This document shows, one piece after another, positions 17,600 to 28,367 of a DNA stretch of 64,000 bases. The position numbers and the translations under genes are program-made. Source of the DNA: Achromobacter sp. Root83 (GTDB lineage: Bacteria > Pseudomonadota > Gammaproteobacteria > Burkholderiales > Burkholderiaceae_B); the NCBI RefSeq assembly GCF_001428845.1, contig NZ_LMIU01000001.1, positions 1,134,595 to 1,198,594 on the forward strand, written 5' to 3'. The notes below the pieces were generated by a model that saw only the letters and a program-made list of their open reading frames with translations, did no database searches and was not told the DNA's origin. Position 1 is the first letter of the stretch. Each line of letters opens with the position of its first letter.

Positions 17600-20095
17600 A
17601 TGAAAACGTGGTTCAAGCGCATTTTGATAGGCCTGGTAGTGTTGGTTGTCGTGGCCGTCGTTGGCCTGGCCATCTTCTTGCTGACATTCGACCCCAACGC
17701 GTACAAGTACAAGCTGGAAGAGCTTGTCCAGGAACGTTATAACCGCACGCTCACGATCGACGGCGAAATCGAGCTTTCGCTCTTCCCGCGGATCGGTCTG
17801 TCGGTGCAGGGCGTGTCCCTGTCCGAACCCAACAGCACGGACACTTTCGCTTCGATTGAAAGCACCCGCCTGGCGGTGGCCGTGTGGCCCCTGCTGTCCA
17901 ACAGCTTCGTGGTGGACCACGTCGCCATCAGCGGCCTGAAGGCGCGCGTCATCCGGGACAAGCAAGGGCAGTTCAACTTCAGCAACCTGGTGGGCGGCGC
18001 GGCGCCGGTCACCGAGGCGCCGTCCAATCCCGCCGGGACCTTGATGGGCGCGGCGCAGACCGCGGCGCAGGCGATCACCAGCGGCACCCTGCCGCCGTCG
18101 CGCAACAACATGCAGATCGATATCGCCGGCCTGGACCTGAAGGACGGCGAAGTGCAGTTGCAGGACGCCATCACGGGCATGGCGGTGGCCGTGACCCGCA
18201 TCAACGCCAATACGGGCCGTGTCACGTTCAACCAGCCGTTCGACGTGCGGATGTCGGCGCGAGTCGAAGGCGGCAATCCGCGCGTGGACGCCAACCTGAC
18301 CGGTCAGGCCCTGCTGACGCTGGACCCTTCCGCCAAGCGCTACGCCGCGCAAAAGCTGGACCTGCGCATGGACGGCAAGCTGCCTGGCGCCGAGGCCAAG
18401 AGCCTGGCGGTGCGCGGCAACCTGGCGTTCAACGGCCAGAAGTCGGCGCTGGACGTGGCCGGCCTGGAAGTCGTGTTCCAGGGCGACATCACCGATCCGG
18501 CCGCCCGCGCCACCAATGTGGACGCCAGCGTAGCGATCCCCAAGCTGGCGATCGATCCGCACAAGAGCCAGTTGCAGATCGAGAAGCTTGCCGTGCGCGC
18601 CAAGGGCGGCGTGGCCGATGGCCCCTTCGAATTCGCGGTGGATGCGCCGGCGCTGAATATCTCGCCCGCGTCGGCCACGGGCGAAGCCCTGACCGGCCGC
18701 GTGCGCATCAGCGGCCTGGACGCCAGCTTCGGCCTGAACGGCATCAGCGGCAACGCCGGTGAACTCGATATCAAGGAAGCCAAGCTGGACAGCACGTCCA
18801 AGAATGGCGAACGCGTGGTGAAGCTGAACTTTGCCTCGCCCTTGTCCTTGAACCTGCTGCAACGCAGCGGCGGCCTGTCCGGCCTGCGCGGTGACGTGAA
18901 CATCACCGATCCGGGCCTGCCCAAGGGCAGCCTGCAGATTCCCGTCATCGGCAGCCTGTCGGTGGATCTGCTGAAGGATCAGGCCACCAGCAAGATCAAT
19001 GCGGTGCTGGAAGGCGGCAAGTTCGATCTCAGCGCCGACATCACCAGGCTCTCGGACTCGCCGCTGGTGAAATTCGCGCTGGCGGTCGATACGCTGGACC
19101 TGGACAAGCTGGTGCCGCCCGTGGCCGCCGCGCCGGCTAAGCCGCCGGCCGAAGGCAAGAAAGACGAGAACAAGCCCGCGCAGCCCGCGCCCGCCGCGCC
19201 CGTCGACGATTCGATCGACCTGTCCGCGCTGGTCGGCCCCAGCGTCAACGGCACGCTGAAGGTCGGCAAGCTTGTCGTGCGCGGCCTGAAGGCCGACGAG
19301 GTCGCCGCCGCGGTGAAACTGGACAAGGGCAAGCTGGAAATCTCCAGCCTGACCGCCGGCCTCTACGGCGGCAAGCTGGCTGGCGCCCTGTCCGTGGATG
19401 CCGCGCAAGGCAATCAGGTGGCCACCAAGATGTCCTTGGCCGGCATTGCGATCGAACCCTTGCTGATGGACCTGGCGCAGCGCAATGTACTAAGCGGCAC
19501 GGGCAGCCTGGCGCTGGATCTTAAGACCGCCGGCGCCAATGTCTATGCCATGAAAGGCGGCCTGGGCGGCACCGTGCAGCTGCGCTTGCGCGATGGCGCG
19601 GTCAAGGGCATCGATCTGACGCAGACGCTGCGCGACCTGAAGGCCGCGTTCTCGCCTGAATCGCAGAACGAGACCGTTGCCGCCGACAGCAGCAAGCGGA
19701 CCGAGTTTTCCGAAATGGACGCCGACCTCGCGATCGCCAAGGGCGTTGCTACCGTGAAGCGCCTGAATTTCGTGTCGCCGCTGCTGCGGGTGACGCAGGG
19801 CGATCCGGCCACCATCGACTTCGTCAAGAGCGAACTGGACCTGGTGGCGCGCGCGCGCATCGTCAACCCGGCCGCTAACCCCGAAGGCAAGGAACTGATC
19901 GACCTGAAGGACGTGACCATTCCCGTCCATCTCAAGGGGCCGTTCGAAACGCCCACCTACACGCTGCTCTGGAAAGACGCCATCGGCGGCATTCTCAAGC
20001 GCAGCCTGGAGAACAAGCTGCGCGAAGCGGTCTCCGGCAAGGGCAAGAGCGGCGCCGCCGTGGACAAGGCCTTGAAGGGACTGCTGGGCAGATGA
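17600..20095 (+). CDS. AsmA-family protein
   Basis: An 831-residue protein with one N-terminal membrane anchor (about residues 7-30: ILIGLVVLVVVAVVGLAIFL) and a large periplasmic part. The first 120 residues are the conserved AsmA N-domain (FDPNAYKYKLEELVQERYNR, LTIDGEIELSLFPRIGLSV). The rest is repetitive beta sheet with the AsmA_2-type end (GTGSLALDLKTAGANV). A Pro/Ala-rich linker lies near residues 510-535. Relatives are bridge-like proteins affecting outer-membrane lipid homeostasis and assembly. The stop overlaps the next gene (ATGA). Confidence 0.92.
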   Translation: MKTWFKRILIGLVVLVVVAVVGLAIFLLTFDPNAYKYKLEELVQERYNRTLTIDGEIELSLFPRIGLSVQGVSLSEPNSTDTFASIESTRLAVAVWPLLSNSFVVDHVAISGLKARVIRDKQGQFNFSNLVGGAAPVTEAPSNPAGTLMGAAQTAAQAITSGTLPPSRNNMQIDIAGLDLKDGEVQLQDAITGMAVAVTRINANTGRVTFNQPFDVRMSARVEGGNPRVDANLTGQALLTLDPSAKRYAAQKLDLRMDGKLPGAEAKSLAVRGNLAFNGQKSALDVAGLEVVFQGDITDPAARATNVDASVAIPKLAIDPHKSQLQIEKLAVRAKGGVADGPFEFAVDAPALNISPASATGEALTGRVRISGLDASFGLNGISGNAGELDIKEAKLDSTSKNGERVVKLNFASPLSLNLLQRSGGLSGLRGDVNITDPGLPKGSLQIPVIGSLSVDLLKDQATSKINAVLEGGKFDLSADITRLSDSPLVKFALAVDTLDLDKLVPPVAAAPAKPPAEGKKDENKPAQPAPAAPVDDSIDLSALVGPSVNGTLKVGKLVVRGLKADEVAAAVKLDKGKLEISSLTAGLYGGKLAGALSVDAAQGNQVATKMSLAGIAIEPLLMDLAQRNVLSGTGSLALDLKTAGANVYAMKGGLGGTVQLRLRDGAVKGIDLTQTLRDLKAAFSPESQNETVAADSSKRTEFSEMDADLAIAKGVATVKRLNFVSPLLRVTQGDPATIDFVKSELDLVARARIVNPAANPEGKELIDLKDVTIPVHLKGPFETPTYTLLWKDAIGGILKRSLENKLREAVSGKGKSGAAVDKALKGLLGR

Positions 20096-20478
20096 CGACA
20101 GACCAATTCCAGCCCATCGCCGAATGCGGCGTCACGGCGCAGGCGCACGCCGCCGGCTATCACCGGCAGTGGCTGATCGCCAATGATTCGGGGCAGTGGC
20201 TGAACCGCGGGCTTTGTCCGCGGCTTGCCGAGGTATCCGTCGAATTGCGCCTGGGCTACCTGGTGCTGAAGGCGCCGGGCATGCTGCGCATGGATATTCC
20301 GCTGGACGTCATCGAAGACGACGACAGCGTGCGCTACAGCATGAAGGTGGGCGAACAGGTCATCGATGTGATCGACGAAGGCGAGCTGGCCGCCGCCTGG
20401 ATCTCCAATTTCGTGCAGGTGCCTTGCCGCATCATGAAGGTGCACCCCGAAACGCCCGTGGCCGCCTGGCCCGTGTGA
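20092..20478 (+). CDS. MOSC N-terminal beta-barrel domain protein
   Basis: A 128-residue protein matching only the MOSC_N barrel: a QPIAECGVTAQAHAAGYHRQW start, then DSGQWLNRGLCPRLAEVSVEL and YLVLKAPGML. The molybdenum-cofactor-carrying MOSC domain, which normally follows, is absent, so catalytic activity is unlikely. ATG 20092 overlaps the AsmA stop by four bases, giving translational coupling. The function is unknown. The reading frame is intact and compact, so this looks like a settled short family member rather than a recent truncation. Confidence 0.75.
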   Translation: MTTDQFQPIAECGVTAQAHAAGYHRQWLIANDSGQWLNRGLCPRLAEVSVELRLGYLVLKAPGMLRMDIPLDVIEDDDSVRYSMKVGEQVIDVIDEGELAAAWISNFVQVPCRIMKVHPETPVAAWPV

Positions 20479-20504
20479 ACGCCGGCCTGGCTTGAGCCGG
20501 ACGG

Positions 20505-22096
<1,592 letters not shown>

Positions 22097-22600
22097 TCAG
22101 CCCGGCCAGGACTGCTCGCGGCGTTCCTTGGCCTTTTCCTGGAGCCAGCGTTCGACGGACGGGAACACGAACTTGCTCACGTCGCCGCCCAGTTGGGCGA
22201 TTTCGCGCACGATGGTGCCCGAGATGAACTGGTATTGGTCCGACGGCGTCATGAACAGGGTCTCGACGTCCGGCAGCAGATGGCGGTTCATGCCGGCCAT
22301 CTGGAATTCGTATTCAAAGTCGGACACCGCGCGCAGGCCGCGGACGATGACGCGGCCGCCCTGGTCGCGGACGAAGTCTTTCAGCAGGCCGCCGAAGCTC
22401 TGCACTTCCACGTTGGGGTAGTGGCCCAGCACTTCGCGCGCGATTTCCACGCGTTCGTCGATGCTGAAAAAGGGCTTTTTGTTGCGGCTAAGGGCGATTC
22501 CCACCACGACTTTGTCGAAAAGCGTGGCCGCACGGCGAACCAGGTCTTCGTGGCCCCGGGTCAGCGGGTCGAAAGTGCCGGGATAAACAGCGATGATCAT
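22097..22600 (-). CDS. coaD: Pantetheine-phosphate adenylyltransferase
   Basis: Catalyses the fourth step of coenzyme A synthesis, joining phosphopantetheine and ATP to dephospho-CoA. The protein has 167 residues. It is a nucleotidyltransferase fold with [13 protein letters not shown] (TxxH at residues about 10-18) and ISGTIVRE, matching the ISSTxVR motif. ATG 22600 follows GGAG. It stands behind rsmD, an order shared with many proteobacteria. Confidence 0.97.
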   Translation of the reverse strand: MIIAVYPGTFDPLTRGHEDLVRRAATLFDKVVVGIALSRNKKPFFSIDERVEIAREVLGHYPNVEVQSFGGLLKDFVRDQGGRVIVRGLRAVSDFEYEFQMAGMNRHLLPDVETLFMTPSDQYQFISGTIVREIAQLGGDVSKFVFPSVERWLQEKAKERREQSWPG

Positions 22601-22658
22601 GCGAGCTCCGTACCGTTATTAGTGGTGTACACCATCCTCCGAAGCCCGGATTATTGAT

Positions 22659-23225
22659 CTATTTCCGCAATGCAGCAAATTCCAGCAGATGGTAATGGAC
22701 CGCGCCTGCCTTGTCCTGCCGCAAGATCTGGAATCCTTCGGGGGCTTCGATGGCGGCTTCCGCCTCTACGTAGACTAGCCCATGATCGGTCAAAATGCCC
22801 GGCAGAATCGGCCAAAGGCGCGGCAGCCAGCCCTGTCCGAAGGGCGGATCCAGCAAGATCAGGTCAAACCGGGAGGCGTCCATGCGTTCGGCCACCTGCA
22901 TCGCATCGCCCACATGGATGCGTATCATGTCGGCTTTGAGCTTGTCGCGCAGTGTCCGCAGCGCGGACGCGGCGGTTCTGTCCCGCTCGACCATCTGCAC
23001 ATGCGCCACGCCGCGCGAAGCCGCTTCGAACCCCAGGGCGCCGCTGCCGGCGAACAGATCCAGCACCTGCTTGTCGGCGAACTCGCCGTCCCACAAGTGA
23101 CCGAGCCAGTTGAACAGCGTCTCGCGAACCCGGTCGGGCGTGGGACGCAGTGTCTCCACGTCGGGCACGGCGATGGGGGTGCGTCTGTATTGGCCCCCGA
23201 CGATACGAATATACTTGTTACCCAT
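22659..23225 (-). CDS. rsmD: 16S rRNA (guanine966-N2)-methyltransferase RsmD
   Basis: Methylates G966 of 16S rRNA. The protein has 188 residues. The SAM site is LDLFAGSGALGFEAASRG (about residues 50-67) and the catalytic motif is LLDPPFGQ (NPPF/DPPF class). The start is ATG 23225, giving MGNKYIRIVGGQYRR, the conserved N-terminus. The frame stays open for 260 more codons opposite ftsY, but that stretch mirrors the low-complexity ftsY linker and is not real. Its start codon overlaps that of ftsY by two bases on the other strand. Upstream GAAGAAGCGG gives only a weak ribosome site. Confidence 0.94.
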   Translation of the reverse strand: MGNKYIRIVGGQYRRTPIAVPDVETLRPTPDRVRETLFNWLGHLWDGEFADKQVLDLFAGSGALGFEAASRGVAHVQMVERDRTAASALRTLRDKLKADMIRIHVGDAMQVAERMDASRFDLILLDPPFGQGWLPRLWPILPGILTDHGLVYVEAEAAIEAPEGFQILRQDKAGAVHYHLLEFAALRK

Positions 23226-24705
23226 GTTTAGCCGCTTCTTCAAGAAAAAATCCCCTCCGCCCGCCGCGCCGGCCCAGCCCGCGCCGCCGCCGGAGGTCAT
23301 TGACGCCCCCGCCCCGCTGGTGGAACCCGCCGTGGCGGCCCCCGTTGTAGCTCCGGCCGCAGCTCCAGTTGTAGCCCCAGTGCCGACGCCTGCCGCGCCG
23401 TCCGCGCCCATGCCTGCGCCGCCTCCGTCCGCCGCGCCCGCCGCAGCGGATCGGCCAGCTTCTGCTGCGCCAGTCGTGCCCGCAGCGCCAACGGTCGAGC
23501 CGGTTCGCGCGCCAGCGCCCGCCCCGGTACCTCCCGTGCCGGCTCCTGCCGCCACGATTGCTTCGCCTACGCCTACGCCTACGCCTGTGGCGCGGCCGGC
23601 GGCATCGTCGCCTGCTCCCGCGCCATTACCGGCTTCGTCGCCTGCCACGGCGTCGGTAGCCGCGACGTCGGCCGCCACGGCGTCAGTCGCCGCTCCGGCA
23701 TCTGCGTCCATACCGGCCCCGGCCCCGGCTCCTGCCGCTTCGTCCGTGCCTGCATCCGTCCCCACACCTGAGCCTGCCGCCGATGCGCCGAAAAAAGCGT
23801 CGTGGCTGTCCCGCCTGAAGCAGGGTCTGTCGCGGACGGGGCAGAGCCTTGGCGGCATCTTCGTCGGCGTCAAGGTCGACGAGAACCTGTTCGAGGAGCT
23901 CGAATCGGCCCTCATTATGGCCGATGCGGGCCTGGAGGCCACCGAGAAGCTGTTGACCGCGCTGCGCGCGCGCGTCAAGAAGGACCGCATCGAGGATCCG
24001 GCCAAGGTGAAGACGGCGCTGTGCCAATTGCTGGCGGATCACCTGCGCCCGCTGGAGCGCGCGTTCGACTTGAAGCGCACCCAACCCCTGGTCGTCATGA
24101 TCGCCGGCGTCAACGGCGCCGGCAAGACCACGTCCATCGGCAAGCTGGCGCATACGTTCCAGCGCCAGGGCGCCAGCGTGCTGCTGGCGGCTGGCGACAC
24201 GTTTCGCGCGGCGGCGCGCGAGCAGCTCGTGGAATGGGGCAGCCGCAACAACGTCAGCGTGATCTCGCAGGAGGGCGGCGATCCCGCCGCCGTGGCGTTT
24301 GACGCCGTCAACGCCGGCCGCGCGCGTGGCATGGGCGTGGTGATGGTGGATACCGCCGGCCGCCTGCCCACGCAGTTGCACCTGATGGAAGAGCTGAAGA
24401 AGATCCGCCGCGTCATCGGCAAGGCGGATGCCGCCGCGCCGCACGAGGTGCTGCTGGTGGTGGACGGCAATACCGGCCAGAACGCGCTGGCGCAGATCCG
24501 CGCCTTCGACGCCGCCATCACGCTGACTGGCCTGGTCGTGACCAAGCTGGACGGCACCGCCAAGGGCGGCACGCTGGCCGCCGTGGCCGCGGGCAGCCAG
24601 GGCGTGCGTCCGATCCCCGTGTACTGGATCGGCGTGGGAGAAAGCCTGGAGGATCTGCAGCCCTTCGTGGCGGACGAATTCGCGGCGGCCTTGCTGGCCG
24701 ACTGA
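23224..24705 (+). CDS. ftsY: Signal recognition particle receptor FtsY
   Basis: The SRP-receptor GTPase that docks ribosome-nascent-chain complexes at SecYEG, 493 residues. Residues 1-12 (FSRFFKKK) are a basic amphipathic membrane-targeting start. About residues 13-190 are almost pure Pro/Ala/Val linker in place of the acidic A domain of E. coli. The N domain follows (about 195-270), then the G domain with GVNGAGKTTSIGKLA, DTAGRLPTQ and TKLDGTAKGG. The start ATG 23224 shares two bases with the rsmD start; no ribosome site precedes it. Confidence 0.95.
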   Translation: MFSRFFKKKSPPPAAPAQPAPPPEVIDAPAPLVEPAVAAPVVAPAAAPVVAPVPTPAAPSAPMPAPPPSAAPAAADRPASAAPVVPAAPTVEPVRAPAPAPVPPVPAPAATIASPTPTPTPVARPAASSPAPAPLPASSPATASVAATSAATASVAAPASASIPAPAPAPAASSVPASVPTPEPAADAPKKASWLSRLKQGLSRTGQSLGGIFVGVKVDENLFEELESALIMADAGLEATEKLLTALRARVKKDRIEDPAKVKTALCQLLADHLRPLERAFDLKRTQPLVVMIAGVNGAGKTTSIGKLAHTFQRQGASVLLAAGDTFRAAAREQLVEWGSRNNVSVISQEGGDPAAVAFDAVNAGRARGMGVVMVDTAGRLPTQLHLMEELKKIRRVIGKADAAAPHEVLLVVDGNTGQNALAQIRAFDAAITLTGLVVTKLDGTAKGGTLAAVAAGSQGVRPIPVYWIGVGESLEDLQPFVADEFAAALLAD

Positions 24706-24777
24706 TCCGCCCGCGGCGCGTGTCACAGCGGGACGGCGTGCAAGCGCCGTCCCGTTGCTATTTTTGCGGTACGGGCA

Positions 24778-26436
24778 TCACTTCCAGAACGGCTTGCTGC
24801 GGGCCAGGTCGTCGAACGCCTTCTGCGCTTCCTCGGCCAGTTCTTCCAGCCGCGCGCTGATCCAGCCCAGCGCGAACCAAGCCTGGGGATGCGTGGCCGT
24901 ACACGACTCGTAGTAGTCCTTGGCCACCGCCAGATCGTTGATTTCGCCCAGCACGTCCTGCACCTTGGACAGCAGCTTGCGATAGCCCCGCAGCTTGCCG
25001 GCGGGCAGCAGCGATTCCGCAAACGCCAGGCTGTAGCGCAGCCGCTTGCCGCGCTTGCGCAGTTCATGCCGGGTGGGGATGTCCAGCGTGGCGAACTGCG
25101 TGCCCTGGTCGGCCACCTTGCTGTGCCAGCGGTGCAGGCGCCGCGCCACCTGTTTGTGCAGGCGCTGCGGGTCGGGTTCCGGCGCCAGCATGGGAATGAT
25201 GGTGGGCTTCACGCTGGGGCCCGCCATGCCGCCTTCCAGGCGGATGGCGGGTTCGGGCGCGGTGTCGCTGGGCGTGCCGTTGGCGATGGTCTGGCCTTCC
25301 GTGCCGGGCTGCAGAGGCGGCACGTCCAGGGTCCATTCCAGCAGTTCCAGCAACCAGGCCTGAAAGGCCTTGCCGCCGGCGATGGTCTGGGCGTCCTGTT
25401 CGGGCGGCGCGGCTTCCATGGGAATCACGGGCATGCCGGCGCGTATCAGCGCGGGCGCGACGGTTTCATTCAGCACGTCCTGGTCGCGATTGGCGCCGAA
25501 GGCGGCGAAGTGCGTGCGCACGCCCTGCAGCAAGGAGTCCGGAACCGGTGCGATCCAGCCGTCGAACAGCTTCCAGGCCGAGCGCAGGCGGCGCACGCCC
25601 ACGCGCAACTGATGCACGTGTTCGGAATTGCCGGCGCGGTACACGCCTTCGGTGTCGACTTCGGCCAGCACCGAGGCGTTGCGGCAGATCTGGTCCAGGC
25701 ATTCCGCCGCGATGCGGCCCATGGCCTGGGAGGGCGTCATGTCGTCGCGCAGCTTGACCGAGGCTGCGCCGCGCGGCGCCCAGAACTGGGCAATGGCGCG
25801 TGCCCGCCGCGCTTCCAGGTCATCGCCCGGGTTCGCGTCCACGTCCGCCAGACGTTGCGCAAGCAGGGCCAGCGCGTCGCCGCGTTCGGACTTGCTGCGC
25901 GGGTCCAGCACCAGGCCGTGGCGTTGCTGCCAGCCCCGCGCGGTGGCGAAGATGGCCGCGGGACGGCCCGACACCAGTTCGAATTCCAGTTCGGAGATGG
26001 GCAGCTCCAGCGCGCCCGCGCGCAGGATGCCGGTGTCGTAGGCGAGTTCGACGGTGCCGAAACGCGTGCGGACCTTGCGCAGCAGGCGCTGGACGTCGGT
26101 TTCATAGCGCAGGCCAAGCTCGCCCTTGATGGCCGCCAGCGCGCCTTCGACTTCGGTGCCGGCGTACACGGACAGGTCCAGCACGGGGCCCGGCCGGGGG
26201 TGGTTCATTTCGATGCGGGTGATGGCATTGATGCCGGGCATCTTGAGCGTCTGCACCCAATCGCGGCCCTCCTGGCGCAGCCGGATGGCGATGCGCGCGC
26301 GCGCGAGTTCGCGTTCGGGCGTATCGAAATACATGGCGTGCAGGCGGATGTGGGTGGCTTCGCGTTGCTTGATTTCCCGAAGCACGGCCTGGCGCGAAGC
26401 CGTGGGCACGTGCAGTTTCAATTCCTGTTCCGACAT
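24778..26436 (-). CDS. CYTH and CHAD domain protein (probable inorganic triphosphatase)
   Basis: A 552-residue two-domain protein. The N-terminal CYTH tunnel domain (about 1-200) opens with the metal/phosphate motif EQELK (ExExK, residues 3-7) and has the paired basic and acidic strands typical of triphosphatases such as YgiF. The C-terminal CHAD helical domain (about 235-540) has HVHQLRVGVRRLRSAWKLF and HELRKRGKRLRYSLAF, basic helices that bind polyphosphate. A Pro/Thr-rich insertion lies around residues 375-425. The inference is inorganic triphosphate hydrolysis, possibly at polyphosphate granules. It is a single gene. Confidence 0.9.
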   Translation of the reverse strand: MSEQELKLHVPTASRQAVLREIKQREATHIRLHAMYFDTPERELARARIAIRLRQEGRDWVQTLKMPGINAITRIEMNHPRPGPVLDLSVYAGTEVEGALAAIKGELGLRYETDVQRLLRKVRTRFGTVELAYDTGILRAGALELPISELEFELVSGRPAAIFATARGWQQRHGLVLDPRSKSERGDALALLAQRLADVDANPGDDLEARRARAIAQFWAPRGAASVKLRDDMTPSQAMGRIAAECLDQICRNASVLAEVDTEGVYRAGNSEHVHQLRVGVRRLRSAWKLFDGWIAPVPDSLLQGVRTHFAAFGANRDQDVLNETVAPALIRAGMPVIPMEAAPPEQDAQTIAGGKAFQAWLLELLEWTLDVPPLQPGTEGQTIANGTPSDTAPEPAIRLEGGMAGPSVKPTIIPMLAPEPDPQRLHKQVARRLHRWHSKVADQGTQFATLDIPTRHELRKRGKRLRYSLAFAESLLPAGKLRGYRKLLSKVQDVLGEINDLAVAKDYYESCTATHPQAWFALGWISARLEELAEEAQKAFDDLARSKPFWK

Positions 26437-26576
26437 GGCGGTGGGTGTCCAACGGCAAAAGCCGAGATCTTAATCAACGAAGGGGCGCGATTTGATGACG
26501 GGTCATATTTTGTTCACATTGAGCTTAGACGCGTTTGGGGCGCAATAACAAGGACCCGCGCCGCACAAAAGAAGAC

Positions 26577-26596
26577 GCCGCCCGTTGCGGGGCGGC
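26577..26596 (-). terminator. Terminator behind the phn transport operon
   Basis: GCCGCCC/GGGCGGC stem with a 6-base loop; on the minus strand it is followed by GTCTTCTTTTG, a T-rich tail. It lies about 55 bases after the phnE2 stop. The rest of 26,437-26,649 shows no gene. Confidence 0.6.
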
Positions 26597-26649
26597 GGCT
26601 GGAAGCGCTGGTCAGGGGAAACCGGCACGCGTTATGGGGGGATGCTGCG

Positions 26650-27474
26650 CTACAGGATGCGTTTGCGCGCCTGGGTGATGATGACCTCGGCCAGCACGAC
26701 CACCACGAAGATGGCGGCCAGCACCAGCGCCACGCGGTCCCATTGGAACAGGTTCAGCGCGGTGTCCAGCGCCATGCCGATGCCGCCGGCGCCGACCAGG
26801 CCCAGCACGGCCGATTCGCGCACATTGATGTCCCAGCGCAGCAGCACGATGGACCAGAATGCCGGCCGGATCTGCGGCCAGTAGGCGTACCAGATGACGG
26901 AAGCCTTGCTGGCGCCGGTAGCGGTGACGGCTTCGATGGGGCCGCGCTGCGCTTCCTCGATGGCTTCGCCGACCAGCTTGCCGACAAAGCCGATGGAGCG
27001 GAACGCGATGGCCAGCGTGCCGGCCAGCGCCCCGGGGCCGAAGATGGCGATGAACAGCAGCGCCCACACCAGCGAGTTGACCGAACGGCTGGACACCAGG
27101 ATCAGCCGGGCCAGCATGTTGATGGTCTTGCTGGGGGTGAGGTTGTTGGCCGCCAGCAGCCCCACCGGCACGGCCATGAACACCGACAGGATGGTCCCCA
27201 GCGTGGCGATGTGCAGCGTTTCGATCAGCGCGTTGTGGACGCCGTCCGGGTAGTATGCCCAGTCGATCGGCCACATGCGGCGGAACAGGTCGGCCATCTG
27301 CTCGGGGGCGTCATACAGGAATTCCGGTATGACTTCGACGCCGCGGATCGCCTGCACGATGGCGGCCACCACCAGCAGGTACAGGGCAAAGCGCAGCAGC
27401 CGCTGCCCCATGCTGTAGCGCTGCCACACGCGGGGCTGGCCCGCCGGGTTCAGGGGGGAGACGTGGGCGTTCAT
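26650..27474 (-). CDS. phnE: Phosphonate-type ABC transporter permease 2
   Basis: Inner-membrane permease, 274 residues, about six helices. The PhnE/BPD permease motif EAVTATGASKASVIWYAYWP (about residues 178-197) contacts the ATPase. It overlaps the first permease gene by four bases (ATGA). Two permease genes in tandem are a known variant of phosphonate, phosphite and organophosphate importers and presumably make a heterodimer. Confidence 0.93.
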   Translation of the reverse strand: MNAHVSPLNPAGQPRVWQRYSMGQRLLRFALYLLVVAAIVQAIRGVEVIPEFLYDAPEQMADLFRRMWPIDWAYYPDGVHNALIETLHIATLGTILSVFMAVPVGLLAANNLTPSKTINMLARLILVSSRSVNSLVWALLFIAIFGPGALAGTLAIAFRSIGFVGKLVGEAIEEAQRGPIEAVTATGASKASVIWYAYWPQIRPAFWSIVLLRWDINVRESAVLGLVGAGGIGMALDTALNLFQWDRVALVLAAIFVVVVLAEVIITQARKRIL

Positions 27475-28367
27475 TCGTCCACCTCCGCCTTGCGCGCCGC
27501 CGTCGGCTTGCTGGCGCCGATGCCGCGCGCCCCGGCGAAGCGGCTTTGCAGGATGCGGTCAAAGCCCAGGTTGTCCAGGAACACCGCCCGCACGAAGCCC
27601 GCGATGATTTCGCCCAGCATGATGATGGCGATCAGGGTCAGCAGGATGGCGCTGACGAAGTCGTAGTCGAAGCGCTGGAAGGCCGAGAACAGGGTGCCGC
27701 CCACGCCGCCCGCGCCCACGATGCCCACCATGGTGGAATTGCGCAGGTTGGAGTCGAACTGATAGGTCGCGAAGCCGATGAAGCGCGCGAACACCTGCGG
27801 CAGCACGCCGAACACGATCACGTTGGCGAACGAGGCGCCGGTGGCGCGGACCGCTTCCACCTGCTTCAAGGAAATCTCTTCGATGGCTTCGGTGAAGAGT
27901 TTGCCGATGAAGCCGATGGACGCGACGGTCAGCGCCAGGATGCCCGCCAGCGCGCCAAAGCCCACGGCCTTGACGAACAGGATGGCGACGATGACCGGGT
28001 GCAGGGCGCGGCACAGCGCCACGAGCGACCGCGCGGGCCACGAGACCCAGGCGGGCATCATGTTGCGCGCGCCGAGCAGGCCGACGGGCAGGGCAAGGAT
28101 GATGCCCAGCACCGACGCCAGTACCGCGATCTCCAGGCTCTCGGCGATGCCCTTCCACAAGGTGGCGGGTTTTTCGAAATTGGGCGGGAACATGCGCGCA
28201 AGAAACGTGGACGCGTGCCCCATGCCGGTTTCGAAGCGCGCCCAACTGAAGTCCAGTTGCGCGCCGGCGTAAATGGTGTAGATCACCAGCAGCAGGACGC
28301 CCGCCTTGGCGCGCCCGGACATGGCGAAGGGACGGATGCCGCCCCGGGGTTGCATCATTCCAGCCAA
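27471..28367 (-). CDS. phnE: Phosphonate-type ABC transporter permease 1
   Basis: About 298 residues, PhnE family, with the EAA-loop sequence [19 protein letters not shown]. The chosen start is TTG 28367, because GGAGG lies six bases upstream; ATG 28358, which overlaps the phnC stop as ATGA, would shorten it by three residues. It overlaps phnC upstream and phnE2 downstream, so the four genes are one translationally coupled unit. Confidence 0.92.
   Translation of the reverse strand: MAGMMQPRGGIRPFAMSGRAKAGVLLLVIYTIYAGAQLDFSWARFETGMGHASTFLARMFPPNFEKPATLWKGIAESLEIAVLASVLGIILALPVGLLGARNMMPAWVSWPARSLVALCRALHPVIVAILFVKAVGFGALAGILALTVASIGFIGKLFTEAIEEISLKQVEAVRATGASFANVIVFGVLPQVFARFIGFATYQFDSNLRNSTMVGIVGAGGVGGTLFSAFQRFDYDFVSAILLTLIAIIMLGEIIAGFVRAVFLDNLGFDRILQSRFAGARGIGASKPTAARKAEVDE

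Noticed and set aside
17564..19408. 614-codon minus-strand frame opposite the AsmA gene
   Set aside because: Antisense shadow: the plus-strand frame has the AsmA N-domain, membrane anchor and correct start.
22659..24005. 448-residue minus-strand frame starting inside ftsY
   Set aside because: Only the last 188 residues are RsmD; the upstream Gly/Ala-rich part mirrors the low-complexity ftsY linker.
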